This document shows, one piece after another, positions 27,285 to 36,240 of a stretch of DNA of 64,000 bases. A program made the translations under genes and the position numbers. How positions within the stretch are numbered: the first letter of the stretch is position 1; each line of letters starts with the position of its first letter. This DNA comes from Variovorax terrae (GTDB taxonomy: Bacteria > Pseudomonadota > Gammaproteobacteria > Burkholderiales > Burkholderiaceae_C): contig NZ_JALGBI010000001.1 in the NCBI RefSeq assembly GCF_022809125.1, forward strand, positions 3,038,001-3,102,000, read 5' to 3'. The notes beneath the pieces were generated by a model. That model made no database searches. It saw nothing but the letters and a program-made list of their open reading frames with translations, and had not been told where the DNA came from.

Positions 27285-28185
27285 ACGCGGGAAACACGCC
27301 GGTCGACAGGTAGCGGTCGCCGCGGTCGCAGACCACGAACACGATGGTCGCGTTCTCCACCGTCTTGGCGATCTCCTGCGCCACCCAGCAGGCGCCGGCG
27401 GCCGAGATGCCGGCGAAGATGCCTTCCTCGCGCGCCAGGCGCCGGCACATCTCCTCGGCCTCGTCCTGGCTCACGTAGACCATCTCGTCCACGTACTGCG
27501 GGTCGTAGATCTTGGGCAGGTATTCCTGCGGCCACTTGCGGATGCCGGGGATGCGCGAGCCTTCGCTGGGCTGGGCGCCGATGATCCTGACCGCCGGGTT
27601 CTTTTCCTTGAGGAAGCGCGAGACGCCGGTGATGGTGCCGGTGGTGCCCATGGCGCTCACGAAATGCGTGATCCGGCCTTTCGTGTCGGCCCAGATCTCG
27701 GGCCCGGTGGTCTCGTAGTGGATGCGCGGGTTGTCCGGGTTGGCGAACTGGTCGAGCACCCGGCCCTTGCCCTCGCGCTGCATGTTCTCGGCCAGGTCGC
27801 GCGCGTACTCCATGCCGCCGCTCTTGGGCGTGAGCATCAGCTCGGCGCCGAAGGCCTTCATGGTCTGGGCGCGCTCGACCGACAGGTCCTCCGGCATGAT
27901 CAGCACCATGCGGTAGCCCTTGATGGCCGCGGCCATGGCCAGCGCGATGCCGGTGTTGCCCGAGGTGGCCTCGATCAGCGTGTCGCCGGGCTTGATCTCG
28001 CCGCGCTCCTCCGCCCGCCGGATCATCGAGAGCGCGGGCCGGTCCTTCACCGAGCCGGCCGGGTTGTTGCCTTCCAGCTTGCCCAGGATCACGTTGCCGC
28101 GCTTCGCGTTCTCCGCCGCGCCGATGCGCTGCAGCGCCACCTGCGGCGTCTTGCCAATGGCGTCTTCGATGGTGGGATAGTTCAT
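27283..28185 (-). CDS. cysM: Cysteine synthase B
   Basis: 300-residue PLP enzyme making cysteine from O-acetylserine and sulfide or thiosulfate. The Schiff-base lysine is Lys47 (NPAGSVKDRP) and the substrate loop TSGNTG is at 74-79. A glycine-rich phosphate loop (SAMGTTGTITG) and C-terminal CDRGDRYLSTGVF favour the CysM class over CysK. ATG at 28185 was chosen by family start (MNYPTIEDAIGKTP); a GTG at 28194 is also in frame. Confidence 0.95.
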   Translation of the reverse strand: MNYPTIEDAIGKTPQVALQRIGAAENAKRGNVILGKLEGNNPAGSVKDRPALSMIRRAEERGEIKPGDTLIEATSGNTGIALAMAAAIKGYRMVLIMPEDLSVERAQTMKAFGAELMLTPKSGGMEYARDLAENMQREGKGRVLDQFANPDNPRIHYETTGPEIWADTKGRITHFVSAMGTTGTITGVSRFLKEKNPAVRIIGAQPSEGSRIPGIRKWPQEYLPKIYDPQYVDEMVYVSQDEAEEMCRRLAREEGIFAGISAAGACWVAQEIAKTVENATIVFVVCDRGDRYLSTGVFPA

Positions 28186-28227
28186 GACATGCACTGTGCC
28201 ATAATTTCAGGCTCTCTTCCCTTCCGT

Positions 28228-28312
28228 GCCGGAGTGGTGAAATTGGTAGACGCAGGGGACTCAAAATCCCCCGCCGCAAGGCGTGCCGGTTCGATTCCGG
28301 CCTCCGGCACCA
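28228..28312 (+). tRNA. tRNA-Leu (anticodon CAA)
   Basis: 85-nt class II tRNA with encoded CCA. Acceptor stem GCCGGAG/CTCCGGC, D-arm GTGAAATTGGTAGAC, and anticodon stem GGGGA/TCCCC around loop CTCAAAA (anticodon CAA at 28262-28264, reads UUG). The long variable arm is GCCGCAAGGCGT and the T-arm GCCGGTTCGATTCCGGC. A CATAAT -10 box lies at 28200-28205, suitably upstream. No mismatch seen in the stems checked. Confidence 0.98.
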
Positions 28313-28445
28313 GGCGCTTTCAGCGCTCTCATCCTCATTCCCTTTCCCACCCCGCTTCGCCATGCCTCCCCGCCAGGGCCGATGCGCGCCGCCAGCCCGC
28401 GCGCACCCGGCCAGCCTGGTGCCCGATAAAATTGAATCAACAGGT

Positions 28446-28474
28446 TTGACCAAACGGTCAATTTTGATTTAACA
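28446..28474 (+). promoter_or_regulatory. Promoter overlapped by a TetR/RutR-like operator
   Basis: TTGACC (28446-28451) and TTAACA (28469-28474) with 17-bp spacing form a good sigma-70 promoter for the Rieske operon. The -35 is part of the perfect inverted repeat TTGACC-AAAC-GGTCAA (28446-28461), a TetR-type operator. It is one base from the RutR consensus as I recall it. No TetR gene is in the window. Nothing else is seen in 28313-28552. Confidence 0.6.
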
Positions 28475-28552
28475 TCGCCCGACGCCGCCCAAGGCGCGGG
28501 CCTGCCTGGCCAGGCCCCCTGATGTGATGACCGACTGGAGAAGGAGAACACG

Positions 28553-29743
28553 GTGACAGACTGGGTACCCATCGATCTTTCTGGCATGGCCTATGGCCGC
28601 AAGCCGCCGACGCATGACGCCCTGCTCACGGAAGTGGGCCCGGGCACGCCCTGCGGCGAGTTCATGCGGCGCTACTGGCATCCGGTGACGCTGTCCGAGC
28701 GCGTCACCGCGACGCCCCAGAACATCCGCATCCTGGGCGAGGACCTCATCATCTTCCGCGACGGCAAGGGCCGCCCCGGCCTGCTCTATCCGCGCTGCGC
28801 GCACCGCGGCACCTCGCTGTTCTACGGCAAGGTCGAGGCCGAAGGCATCCGCTGCTGCTACCACGGCTGGCTGTTCGGCGTGCAGGGCCACTGCCTGGAC
28901 CAGCCCTGCGAGCCCGGCGGCGGCCAGCACAAGGACAAGGTGCGCCAGCCCTGGTATCCGCTGCAGGAGCGCTACGGCATGGTGTGGGCCTACATGGGCC
29001 CGCCCGACAGGATGCCCGTGCTGCCGCGCTGGGACATCCTGGAGCAGGTCGAGCCCGGCTACAAGCTGCTGGTGACGCACTCCAGCCTCTACGCGGGCGG
29101 CGACGACGACGTGGAGCTGGTGCCCTGCAACTGGCTGCAGGAGTGGGAGAACATCATGGACCCGTTCCACATCCCGATCCTGCACACCAGCTTCAGCGGC
29201 GTGCAGTTCGTGCCCGAGATGGGCGTGATGCCCAGCGTGAACTGGGAGTACACCGGCAGCGGCATGCAGTACACGGCCTACCGCAAGCTCGACGACGGGC
29301 GCGAGATGGACCGCATCACCGTGGCCATGTTCCCCTATGTGCGCATCGTGCCCAACGTGCAGCTGACCGAGGGCCCGTCGGGCGGCGTCGGCTGGGTGGT
29401 GCCGGTGGACGACACCAACCACCGCCTGTGCATCATCATGAAGGTGCCCGAGAGCGTGGACCGGCTGCCGCGCAGCCCCAACCTGCGGCCCTGGTCCAAG
29501 ATGACGCCCGAGGAGCGCCAGATGTACCCGGGCGACTGGGAGGCCCAGGTCGGCCAGGGCCCGGTGACGCAGCACTCGGAGGAGCACCTGGCCACCAGCG
29601 ACAAGGGCGTGGCCATGCTGCGGCGCACCCTGGCGCGCCAGATCAAGGCCGTGCAGGACGGCCAGGACCCGGCCGGCCTGATCTTCGACGCCGCGCAGGA
29701 CCTGGTCCGCGTGCCCGCCGGCAACTATTTCCGCAAGGGCTAG
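28553..29743 (+). CDS. Rieske non-heme iron oxygenase, alpha subunit
   Basis: 396 residues, GTG start with AAGGAGA upstream. The Rieske [2Fe-2S] motif is Cys82-x-His84...Cys101-x2-His104 (RCAHRG, CCYHGW). The catalytic domain has NIMDPFHIPILH, with Asp203, His206 and His211 forming the bridge Asp and two ligands of the mononuclear iron. The domain layout fits phthalate/vanillate/phenoxybenzoate-type monooxygenases or dioxygenases. Its electron donor is encoded 13 bp downstream. Aromatic substrate unknown. Confidence 0.93.
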   Translation: MTDWVPIDLSGMAYGRKPPTHDALLTEVGPGTPCGEFMRRYWHPVTLSERVTATPQNIRILGEDLIIFRDGKGRPGLLYPRCAHRGTSLFYGKVEAEGIRCCYHGWLFGVQGHCLDQPCEPGGGQHKDKVRQPWYPLQERYGMVWAYMGPPDRMPVLPRWDILEQVEPGYKLLVTHSSLYAGGDDDVELVPCNWLQEWENIMDPFHIPILHTSFSGVQFVPEMGVMPSVNWEYTGSGMQYTAYRKLDDGREMDRITVAMFPYVRIVPNVQLTEGPSGGVGWVVPVDDTNHRLCIIMKVPESVDRLPRSPNLRPWSKMTPEERQMYPGDWEAQVGQGPVTQHSEEHLATSDKGVAMLRRTLARQIKAVQDGQDPAGLIFDAAQDLVRVPAGNYFRKG

Positions 29744-29756
29744 GGCCTGACACCGC

Positions 29757-30731
29757 ATGACCATGACTACCCCTTCCCCCGCCCCCGGGCCATTCCCCGC
29801 TCGCCTGGAATCGATCCGCTACGCCGCGCGCGACACGCTGCTGATCGAGTTCCGCCGGCTGGACGGCCAGCCGATGCCGGCGGCCGACGCCGGCGCCCAC
29901 ATCGACGTGGTGCTGCCCGGCGGGCTGGCGCGCCAGTACTCGCTGGTCAGCCACCGGCTCGACGACCCGCAGTGCCTGCTGATCGCCGTCAAGCGCGATG
30001 CGGCCAGCCGCGGCGGCTCGCGCTACCTGCACGAGTCGGCGCGCGTCGGCCAGACGCTGCTGATCAGCGAGCCGCGCAACAACTTCCCGCTGGCGCCCGA
30101 GGCCACCGGCCACAGCGTGCTGGTGGCCGGCGGCATCGGCATCACGCCGGTCTGGTCCATGGTGCAGGCGCTGCAGGCGCAGGGCCGCTCCTGGGAGCTG
30201 CACTACGCCTGCCGCTCGCGGCCCGATGCGGCCTTCCTGCGCGAGCTGCAGGCCCTGCCGCAGGCGCACTTCTTCTTCGACGACGAGCATCCGGGCGAGC
30301 GGCTCAACCTGCAGGCCATCGCCGAGCGGCAGGCGCCCGGCACCCATTTCTACTGCTGCGGCCCCGGCCCGATGCTCGACGCCTTCGAGGCCGCCACCCG
30401 CCAGCAGCCGCGCGCGCAGGTGCATGTGGAGCGCTTCCAGGCCCGCACCGCGCTGTCGGCCGAGGGCGAGTTCGTGGTCGAGCTGGCGCGCTCCGCGCGC
30501 GTGGTCGTGGTGCCGGGCGGCAAGAGCATCCTGGACACGCTCAAGGAAGCCGGCATCGATGTGGCCTCGTCCTGCGAGCAAGGCATCTGCGGCGCCTGCG
30601 AGACGCGCGTGCTGGCCGGCACGGTGGACCACCAGGACAGCATCCTCTCGCCCGCCGAACAGGCAGCGAACGACACCATGATGATCTGCTGCTCGCGCAG
30701 CCAGGGCGAGCGCCTGGTGCTCGATCTGTGA
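29757..30731 (+). CDS. Phthalate-dioxygenase-reductase-type oxidoreductase (FMN, NAD, [2Fe-2S])
   Basis: 324 residues with three domains: a flavin-binding barrel (ARQYSLVSHRLDD), an NAD-binding domain (HSVLVAGGIGITPVWSM, CCGPGPML) and a C-terminal plant-type ferredoxin (SCEQGICGACETRVL plus a later Cys in MMICCSRS). This is the PDR/VanB order, and it should feed electrons from NADH to the Rieske oxygenase upstream. Together they form a two-component class IA-type system. Confidence 0.93.
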   Translation: MTMTTPSPAPGPFPARLESIRYAARDTLLIEFRRLDGQPMPAADAGAHIDVVLPGGLARQYSLVSHRLDDPQCLLIAVKRDAASRGGSRYLHESARVGQTLLISEPRNNFPLAPEATGHSVLVAGGIGITPVWSMVQALQAQGRSWELHYACRSRPDAAFLRELQALPQAHFFFDDEHPGERLNLQAIAERQAPGTHFYCCGPGPMLDAFEAATRQQPRAQVHVERFQARTALSAEGEFVVELARSARVVVVPGGKSILDTLKEAGIDVASSCEQGICGACETRVLAGTVDHQDSILSPAEQAANDTMMICCSRSQGERLVLDL

Positions 30732-30760
30732 CGGCGCGCCAGCCCGGTACGGGCCGGCCG

Positions 30761-30829
30761 CTTCCATTTTGATAGCAGAAGATGACCGCGGGATGCGGAC
30801 ATCCGCCTGTTTTTGATCTGAAAACAGGC
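30761..30829 (+). repeat. Dispersed GCTAT/ATAGC repeat, copy 7
   Basis: CCATTTTGATAGCAGAAGAT, then GCGGACATCCGCCTGTTTTT. It ends with a CTGTTTTTGATCTGAAAACAG hairpin that could terminate transcription between the convergent reductase and ttuD genes. Confidence 0.75.
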
Positions 30830-30858
30830 AAAAGGGCCGCGCCGCGTCAGTCGCTGGG

Positions 30859-32175
30859 CTACAGGATCAGCAGCGCCCGGAAGTCGTTGACGTTGGTGTG
30901 GGTCGGCCCGGTGACCACCAGGTCGCCCAGCGGCTGGAAGTAGCCGTAGGCGTCGTTGCGGTCCAGGTAGGCGTCGATCTTCATGCCGGCGGCCCGTGCG
31001 CGCTGCAGCGTGTCGGGCGCGACGAAGGCGCCGGCGTTGTCTTCCACGCCGTCGATGCCGTCGGTGTCCGCCGCCAGCGCCCAGACGCCGGGCTGGCCCT
31101 GCAGCGCAAGCGCCAGGCCCATGCAGAATTCGCCGGCCCGCCCGCCCCGCCCCCGGGCCGCGCCGGGCGGCAGCGGCCGCACCGTGACGGTGGTCTCGCC
31201 CCCGCTCAGGATCACGCAGGGCCTGCCGAACGGCTGGCCCCGCTGCGCCACGGCCCGCGCCAGCGCCGCATGCACCTTGCCGACCTCGCGCGACTCACCC
31301 TCCATTTCATCGCTCAGGATGTGGGCGTCGAGGCCTGCCGCGCGCGCGGCCTCGGCGGCGGCCTCCAGCGACTGCTGGGGCGTGGCGATCAGGTGGACCG
31401 CATGGCCTGCGAAGGCCGCGTCGCCGGGCTTGGGTGTCTCCAGCGCGCCCTGCTCCAGCAGGCTCATGATCGCGCCCGGCACGGCGATGCCGTAGCGCTG
31501 CAGCACGGCCACGGCCTCGGCGCAGGACGTGGCGTCGGGCACCGTCGGCCCGCTGGCGATGATGGAGGGGTCGTCGCCCGGCACGTCGCTGATGGTGAGC
31601 GTCACCACCTGCGCCGGCGCGCAGGCCGCCGCCAGCCGCCCGCCCTTGATGCGCGACAGGTGCTTGCGCACGCAGTTCATCTCGGCGATGTTGGCACCGC
31701 TCTCCAGAAGCGCCTTGTTGATGCGCTGCTTCTCTTCGAGCGTCAGGCCTTCGGCCGGCAGCGTCAGCAGGGCCGAGCCACCGCCCGAGATCAGGCACAG
31801 CACGAGGTCGTCCTTCGTCAGCCCCTGCGTCAGGGCCAGGATGCGCTCGGCGGCGGCCCGCCCGGCGGCATCGGGCACGGGGTGCGCGGCCTCGACGATC
31901 TCGATGCGCTGCTTGAGCCCCTCGGGGCGCGGCGGCGTGTGGTGGTAGCGGGTGACCACCAGGCCCTCCAGCGGCGCATCGGCCGGCCAGAGCGCCTCCA
32001 CCGCATGCGCCATCGAGCCGCCGGCCTTGCCGGCGCCCAGCACGAGGGTGCGGCCCTTGGGCGGCGGCGGCAGGCAGGCCGCCGTGTTGTGCAGCGGCAG
32101 GGCCCGCTTCACGGCGACTTGGTAGAGGTATTCGAGGAACTGGCGGGGCTGTGCGGCGGGGTTGGGGGCGGTCAT
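30859..32175 (-). CDS. ttuD: Glycerate 2-kinase (MOFRL/TtuD type)
   Basis: 438 residues of the GckA/TtuD/MOFRL class, sometimes annotated hydroxypyruvate reductase. Motifs are VLGAGKAGGSMAHAVE, the glycine-rich LCLISGGGSALLTLP, SDVPGDDPSIIASGPT, and the C-terminal MOFRL region ADTDGIDGVEDNAGAF. It phosphorylates D-glycerate to 2-phosphoglycerate. That completes the glyoxylate route started by gcl, hyi and glxR at 45-48 kb. It follows the orphan solute-binding protein on the same strand. Confidence 0.92.
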   Translation of the reverse strand: MTAPNPAAQPRQFLEYLYQVAVKRALPLHNTAACLPPPPKGRTLVLGAGKAGGSMAHAVEALWPADAPLEGLVVTRYHHTPPRPEGLKQRIEIVEAAHPVPDAAGRAAAERILALTQGLTKDDLVLCLISGGGSALLTLPAEGLTLEEKQRINKALLESGANIAEMNCVRKHLSRIKGGRLAAACAPAQVVTLTISDVPGDDPSIIASGPTVPDATSCAEAVAVLQRYGIAVPGAIMSLLEQGALETPKPGDAAFAGHAVHLIATPQQSLEAAAEAARAAGLDAHILSDEMEGESREVGKVHAALARAVAQRGQPFGRPCVILSGGETTVTVRPLPPGAARGRGGRAGEFCMGLALALQGQPGVWALAADTDGIDGVEDNAGAFVAPDTLQRARAAGMKIDAYLDRNDAYGYFQPLGDLVVTGPTHTNVNDFRALLIL

Positions 32176-32280
32176 TGCGTGTCTCCACCGCGGATTGTGC
32201 CTTCGTAACCCGCCGGTAACTCCACGCTGCGGTCAAAACTGCCCTGATGCTGCGCGACGGAGGCGCCGCAACAACCGCGC

Positions 32281-33411
32281 TTACTGGCGGATGCGCCCGG
32301 TGCCGCTGATGATGGACAGCTCGACGAAGCGCGAGCCCGAGCGCATGCCGGGGCGGTAGCCGATGAGGTAGCCGCCGAGGTCGACGTTGTCCATGCTGTC
32401 GAGCGCGGCCGGCATGCCCTCGCGGCTGGGCTTGGCGCCCATGCGCCGCACGGCCTCGACGATGACCTTCGCCGCGATGTAGCCTTCCATCATCGCGTAG
32501 CTCACGGGCACCTCCAGGTTGCCGGCCTTGGTCACCGTGTCGTTGAATTCCTTGGCCAGCCGGCCCGCGATCTTGTAGGGGCTGGGCGTGACCTGGGCGA
32601 TGGCGACGCCCTGCATCTGCTCCTCCGACAGGCGCTTGGACAGCTGCTCGATGTCGGCCCCCGAATGAGCAAACAGCTGGGCCGCGCCGCCCGCGCTGCG
32701 GTACTGCTCGATGAAGCCCGCGGCAGCGGCGCCCGACGCCACCATGATGATGGCCTGCGGCTGCGCCGCCATGAAGACGTCAACCGCCTTCTTGACGCTG
32801 GCGGTGCCCGCGGGATAGGAGGCCTTGGCCGTGATCCGCGCGCCGGTGCGCTTCATGGTGTCCTCGGCCGCCGCGACCAGCGCCGCGGCGCCGGGCCCCT
32901 CCTCGTACAACAGGCCCAGCCGGTTGATGCCCACCGTCACGAGGTGCTCGGCGATCTTGTTGATCTCGTCGCGCAGGTTCGCGCGCACGCTGTAGACCCC
33001 GGGCACCTCGGGCCGGATCTCGGCCGTGCGGTAGCCCACCAGGGCGATCTTTTCCTTTTCCAGCAGGCCCGAGCTCACCAGCTCGGCGACGCTGCGGCTG
33101 CCGAAGTAGCCGGCCAGCACCATCGGGCGGCTGTCGGCCAGCAGTTGCCGGGTGCCGTTGAGGGTGTCCTCGGTGTGCCCGCCGTCGTCCTTGCGCACCA
33201 GCGTGAAGGTGTGGCCGTTCACGCCGCCGGCCTTGTTGACCTGGTTGAAATAGAGCTGCATGCCCGCGGAATAGGCCCGCCCCTGGTTGGCGTCCAGCCC
33301 CGTCAGCGGCGCCACCTGGGCCACCACGATCTGGGCGGCTCCCGCCCACTGCGACGCCAGCAGCGCCATGCCCCCAACGGCTCTCCAGACCCAGGGTCGG
33401 ACTTGCAACAT
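32281..33411 (-). CDS. Leucine-binding-type ABC solute-binding protein, orphan
   Basis: 376 residues; start at 33411 was chosen for the GGAGA upstream and because the signal peptide (PWVWRAVGGMALLASQWAGA-AQ) then begins correctly. It has the type I periplasmic-binding fold (Peripla_BP_6): APLTGLDANQGRAYSAGMQ, VNKAGGVNGHTFTLVRKDDGG. No permease or ATPase gene accompanies it. Downstream of puuD in the urate island, it may bind a purine or its breakdown product. It resembles the second orphan receptor at 42764. Confidence 0.88.
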   Translation of the reverse strand: MLQVRPWVWRAVGGMALLASQWAGAAQIVVAQVAPLTGLDANQGRAYSAGMQLYFNQVNKAGGVNGHTFTLVRKDDGGHTEDTLNGTRQLLADSRPMVLAGYFGSRSVAELVSSGLLEKEKIALVGYRTAEIRPEVPGVYSVRANLRDEINKIAEHLVTVGINRLGLLYEEGPGAAALVAAAEDTMKRTGARITAKASYPAGTASVKKAVDVFMAAQPQAIIMVASGAAAAGFIEQYRSAGGAAQLFAHSGADIEQLSKRLSEEQMQGVAIAQVTPSPYKIAGRLAKEFNDTVTKAGNLEVPVSYAMMEGYIAAKVIVEAVRRMGAKPSREGMPAALDSMDNVDLGGYLIGYRPGMRSGSRFVELSIISGTGRIRQ

Positions 33412-33500
33412 GTATGTCTCCTCGTTTTGACTCGAACCCGAATCGCACACCATAGGGGACATTGGCCGCTACCGCACTGTGGGAACCACCTACGGCCGGT

Positions 33501-34739
33501 TCATTCGGTCCGGGCGCCGCCCTGGAACCACTGCCCGATCAGCGCACGCTCGGCGTCGGTGATGCCGGTGGCGTTGTTCATCGGCATGATCTTCGTCACC
33601 ACCACCTGCTGGTAGATGGCCTGCGCGTGCTGCTTCACCTGCTCGGGCGAATCGAGGCGCACGTTCTTCATTTGCACCTGGGCGCCGTGGCACATGTAGC
33701 AGCGCTGGGCCAGCACCGGCTGCACCTCCTGGAACCCGATTTTGGTGTTTTTGGCGGCCGATGTCCGCGCCCCCTGGTCATTACCTGCTACAGAATTCAT
33801 AGCGGCCTGCGGCGCCGGCGCCATCCAGAAGATGGCGCCCGCGATCACCGCCACGCCCACCAGGGCATAGGGCAGCGGATGGCGGTTGCGGCCGAGCTTC
33901 CAGCCATGGCGCATCACGAAGAACTGGCGGATCGCGGCGCCCGCGAACATCATCAGGATCAGCACCAGCCAGTTCTGCGGATGGGTGTAGGTGAAGCTGT
34001 AGTGGTTGCTCAGCATCGCGAACAGCACCGGCAGCGTGAAGTAGGTGTTGTGCACGCTGCGCTGCTTGCCGCGCTGGCCGTGGATCGGGTCCACCGGCTG
34101 GCCGGCCTTGATGGCGGCGATCACCTTCTTCTGGCCGGGAATGATCCAGAAGAACACGTTGGCGCTCATCGAGGTGGCGATCATCGCGCCCACCAGCAGG
34201 AAAGCGGCGCGGCCGGCGAACCAGTGGCAGGCCAGCCAGGACGCCACGCAGACCAGCACCAGCACCAGCGCGCCGACGATGGCGTCGCCGTTCTTGCGCT
34301 TGCCGAAGAGCTGGCAGATGCTGTCGTACAGCATCCAGAACACCACCAGGAACGCCACGGCCACGCTGATGGCGGCGCCGGGCGACCAGTCCATGCGCGA
34401 CTTGTCGATCAGGTAGGTGCTGGCGCTCCAGAGGTAGGACACGGTGAACAGCGAGAAGCCCGACAGCCAGGTGCTGTAGCTCTCCCAGTAGAACCAGTGC
34501 AGATGCCTGGGCAACTGCGGCGGCGAGACGTTGAACTTGACCGGGTGGTAGAAGCCGCCGCCGTGCACCGCCCACAGCTCGCCGCTGACGCCCTGCTTCT
34601 TCAGGTCGTCGTCGACCGGCGGCGTGAGGCTGCTGTCGAGAAAAACGAAGTAGAAGGACGAGCCGACCCAGGCGATGGCGGTGATGACATGGACCCAGCG
34701 CAGCAGCAGGTTGGCCCAGTCGAGAAGATAGCTTTCCAT
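33501..34739 (-). CDS. puuD: Urate hydroxylase with C-terminal cytochrome c domain
   Basis: 412 residues. An N-terminal membrane domain of about eight TM segments (LLLRWVHVITAIAWVGSSFYFVFLD...) belongs to the PuuD family, which oxidises urate to 5-hydroxyisourate. A C-terminal class I cytochrome c domain has haem motif CYMCH at 347-351 and Met in KIMPMNN. Electrons thus pass to the respiratory chain rather than directly to O2. The linker (about 313-335) is encoded by a dispersed repeat copy. A perfect AAAAGTGTATACACTTTT operator lies about 140 bp upstream. Confidence 0.95.
   Translation of the reverse strand: MESYLLDWANLLLRWVHVITAIAWVGSSFYFVFLDSSLTPPVDDDLKKQGVSGELWAVHGGGFYHPVKFNVSPPQLPRHLHWFYWESYSTWLSGFSLFTVSYLWSASTYLIDKSRMDWSPGAAISVAVAFLVVFWMLYDSICQLFGKRKNGDAIVGALVLVLVCVASWLACHWFAGRAAFLLVGAMIATSMSANVFFWIIPGQKKVIAAIKAGQPVDPIHGQRGKQRSVHNTYFTLPVLFAMLSNHYSFTYTHPQNWLVLILMMFAGAAIRQFFVMRHGWKLGRNRHPLPYALVGVAVIAGAIFWMAPAPQAAMNSVAGNDQGARTSAAKNTKIGFQEVQPVLAQRCYMCHGAQVQMKNVRLDSPEQVKQHAQAIYQQVVVTKIMPMNNATGITDAERALIGQWFQGGARTE
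33736..33803 (-). repeat. Dispersed GCTAT/ATAGC repeat, copy 8 (inside puuD)
   Basis: On the minus strand: GCTATGAATTCTGTAGC, then GCGCGGACATCGGCC and an A/C-rich tail. It is in frame and forms PuuD residues 313-335 between membrane and cytochrome domains. Confidence 0.8.
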
Positions 34740-34876
34740 GTGTTCTCAACTTTCACGATGCCGTGGCGCGGCAGCGTCGTTTTCCAACCTGCTCACCACT
34801 GCGGGCGCTCTGAGCAGAATTTCGGCCGCGAACAAGGACGCCGATGGGCGCCCAGCTCCGCTGCGACCTGTTCACC

Positions 34877-34894
34877 AAAAGTGTATACACTTTT
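34877..34894. promoter_or_regulatory. Urate-island GntR operator 1 (puuD)
   Basis: AAAAGTGTATACACTTTT, a perfect 18-bp palindrome between xdhC and puuD, identical to the site in front of the GntR gene. It implies puuD has its own regulated promoter. Confidence 0.85.
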
Positions 34895-34941
34895 TGAACC
34901 TCCCGACAGCTCCCAGTGCAGAAAACGACTCCGGACAAACC

Positions 34942-35772
34942 CTAGGATCGCAGTTGCAACAACTGTGCCGCCACGGCCACGGCAATCACCTCGGGCTCCT
35001 TGCCGGAGATGCCCGGCACGCCGATCGGGCTCGTGACCCGGGCCAGCTCGGCGGCCCCGAAGCCGCGCTGCTCCAGCCGGTGGCGGAAGGTGGCCCACTT
35101 GGTCTTGCTGCCGATCAGGCCGATGTAGGGCAGGTCGTCCTGCACGCGCAGGCGCCTGAGGCAGGCGGCGACCACGTCCAGGTCTTCCGCGTGGCTGAAG
35201 CTCATGATCAGCACGCGCGTGCCGGGTGCCAGGCCCGGCACGGCGGCCTGCACCGGGTCCGAGTGCTCGCAGACCGCGTTGAACGGCAGCTCGGCCGGAA
35301 AGATCTCGTCGCGGCTGTCGATCCAGGTCACGCTGAAGGGCAAGGCCCCGAGCACCTGCACCAGCGCCTTGCCCACATGGCCGCCGCCGAACAGGGCCAC
35401 CGGCGGAAAGCCGCGCGACAGCCGCTCGCGCAGCGCCGGCAGTTGCGAGGCATCGACCGGCTCGAAGCGCAGGTGCACCACGCCGCCGCAGCACTGGCCC
35501 AGGCCCGGCCCCAGCGGGTAGCGCCGGGACACGGCCGTATTGGCTGCCAGGGCCGCATCGGCCGCCGCCGAGCCCAGCAGCGCGCGCGCCTCGTCGATCG
35601 CCTGGAACTCGAGGTTGCCGCCGCCGATGGTGTTGACCACCTCCTGCGCGAACACCGCCATCCAGGCGCCGGCCTCGCGCGGGCCCGAGCCCTGCACCGA
35701 CTCCACCGTCACGAGCACGGCCGGCTGCGCCGCCAGCAGGCGCAGCAGGGTCTCGGTGTGGCGCATGGACAT
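34942..35772 (-). CDS. xdhC: Xanthine dehydrogenase accessory protein XdhC
   Basis: 276 residues. The N-terminal XdhC domain has VTVESVQGSGPREAGAWM and IGGGNLEFQAIDEA. A C-terminal Rossmann-like domain has VALFGGGHVGKALVQ and MSFSHAEDLDVV. XdhC binds molybdenum cofactor and loads its sulfurated form into xanthine dehydrogenase. The structural xdhA/xdhB genes are not in this window. It is 14 bp downstream of uraH, so part of the same transcript. A second in-frame ATG at 35766 is also possible. Confidence 0.93.
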   Translation of the reverse strand: MSMRHTETLLRLLAAQPAVLVTVESVQGSGPREAGAWMAVFAQEVVNTIGGGNLEFQAIDEARALLGSAAADAALAANTAVSRRYPLGPGLGQCCGGVVHLRFEPVDASQLPALRERLSRGFPPVALFGGGHVGKALVQVLGALPFSVTWIDSRDEIFPAELPFNAVCEHSDPVQAAVPGLAPGTRVLIMSFSHAEDLDVVAACLRRLRVQDDLPYIGLIGSKTKWATFRHRLEQRGFGAAELARVTSPIGVPGISGKEPEVIAVAVAAQLLQLRS

Positions 35773-35786
35773 GGCGCGATGCGGCC

Positions 35787-36137
35787 TCAGGAGCCGCGGT
35801 AGGTGGAATAGCTCCAGGGACTGACCAGCAGCGGCACGTGGTAGTGCTGGTCGGTGTGGGCGATGCCGAAGTCCAGGCTCACGCGGTTGAGGAAGTTGGG
35901 CTCGGGCAGCACCACGCCGCGCGCCTTGAAGTAGCCCGCCACGTCGAACACCAGCCGGTAGGTGCCCTTCTGCAGGCTGGCGTTGTCGTACAGCGGGCCG
36001 TCGCTGCGGCCGTCGTGGTTCAGCACGAAGCGCCGCACCAGGGTGGCGTCGTCGCCGTGCGTGGTGTACAGCGCCACGGCCATGCCCGCCGCGGGGCAGC
36101 CGTGCATGGTATCCAGTACATGTGTGCTCAAGCCCAT
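35787..36137 (-). CDS. uraH: 5-Hydroxyisourate hydrolase
   Basis: 116-residue transthyretin-like protein. The diagnostic C-terminal YRGS is intact, with the active-site His in LSTHVLDT, the Arg of LNRVSLDF, and HYHVPLLVSPWSYSTYRGS. It hydrolyses 5-hydroxyisourate to OHCU, the step after PuuD. No signal peptide, so cytoplasmic. Divergent from the GntR regulator; an 18-bp operator lies between. Confidence 0.96.
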   Translation of the reverse strand: MGLSTHVLDTMHGCPAAGMAVALYTTHGDDATLVRRFVLNHDGRSDGPLYDNASLQKGTYRLVFDVAGYFKARGVVLPEPNFLNRVSLDFGIAHTDQHYHVPLLVSPWSYSTYRGS

Positions 36138-36198
36138 CGCGCGCCTTTCGGGAAAAGTAAAAAAGAGGTGAATCCGCCGGACTCAACGGGCGGTCGAC

Positions 36199-36216
36199 AA
36201 AAGTGTATACACTTTT
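36199..36216. promoter_or_regulatory. Urate-island GntR operator 2 (uraH / gntR)
   Basis: AAAAGTGTATACACTTTT, a perfect palindrome in the divergent gap between uraH and the GntR gene, 25 bp before the GntR start. It should control both directions. Confidence 0.88.
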
Positions 36217-36240
36217 TGCAATTCCGGCTATCATGACATC

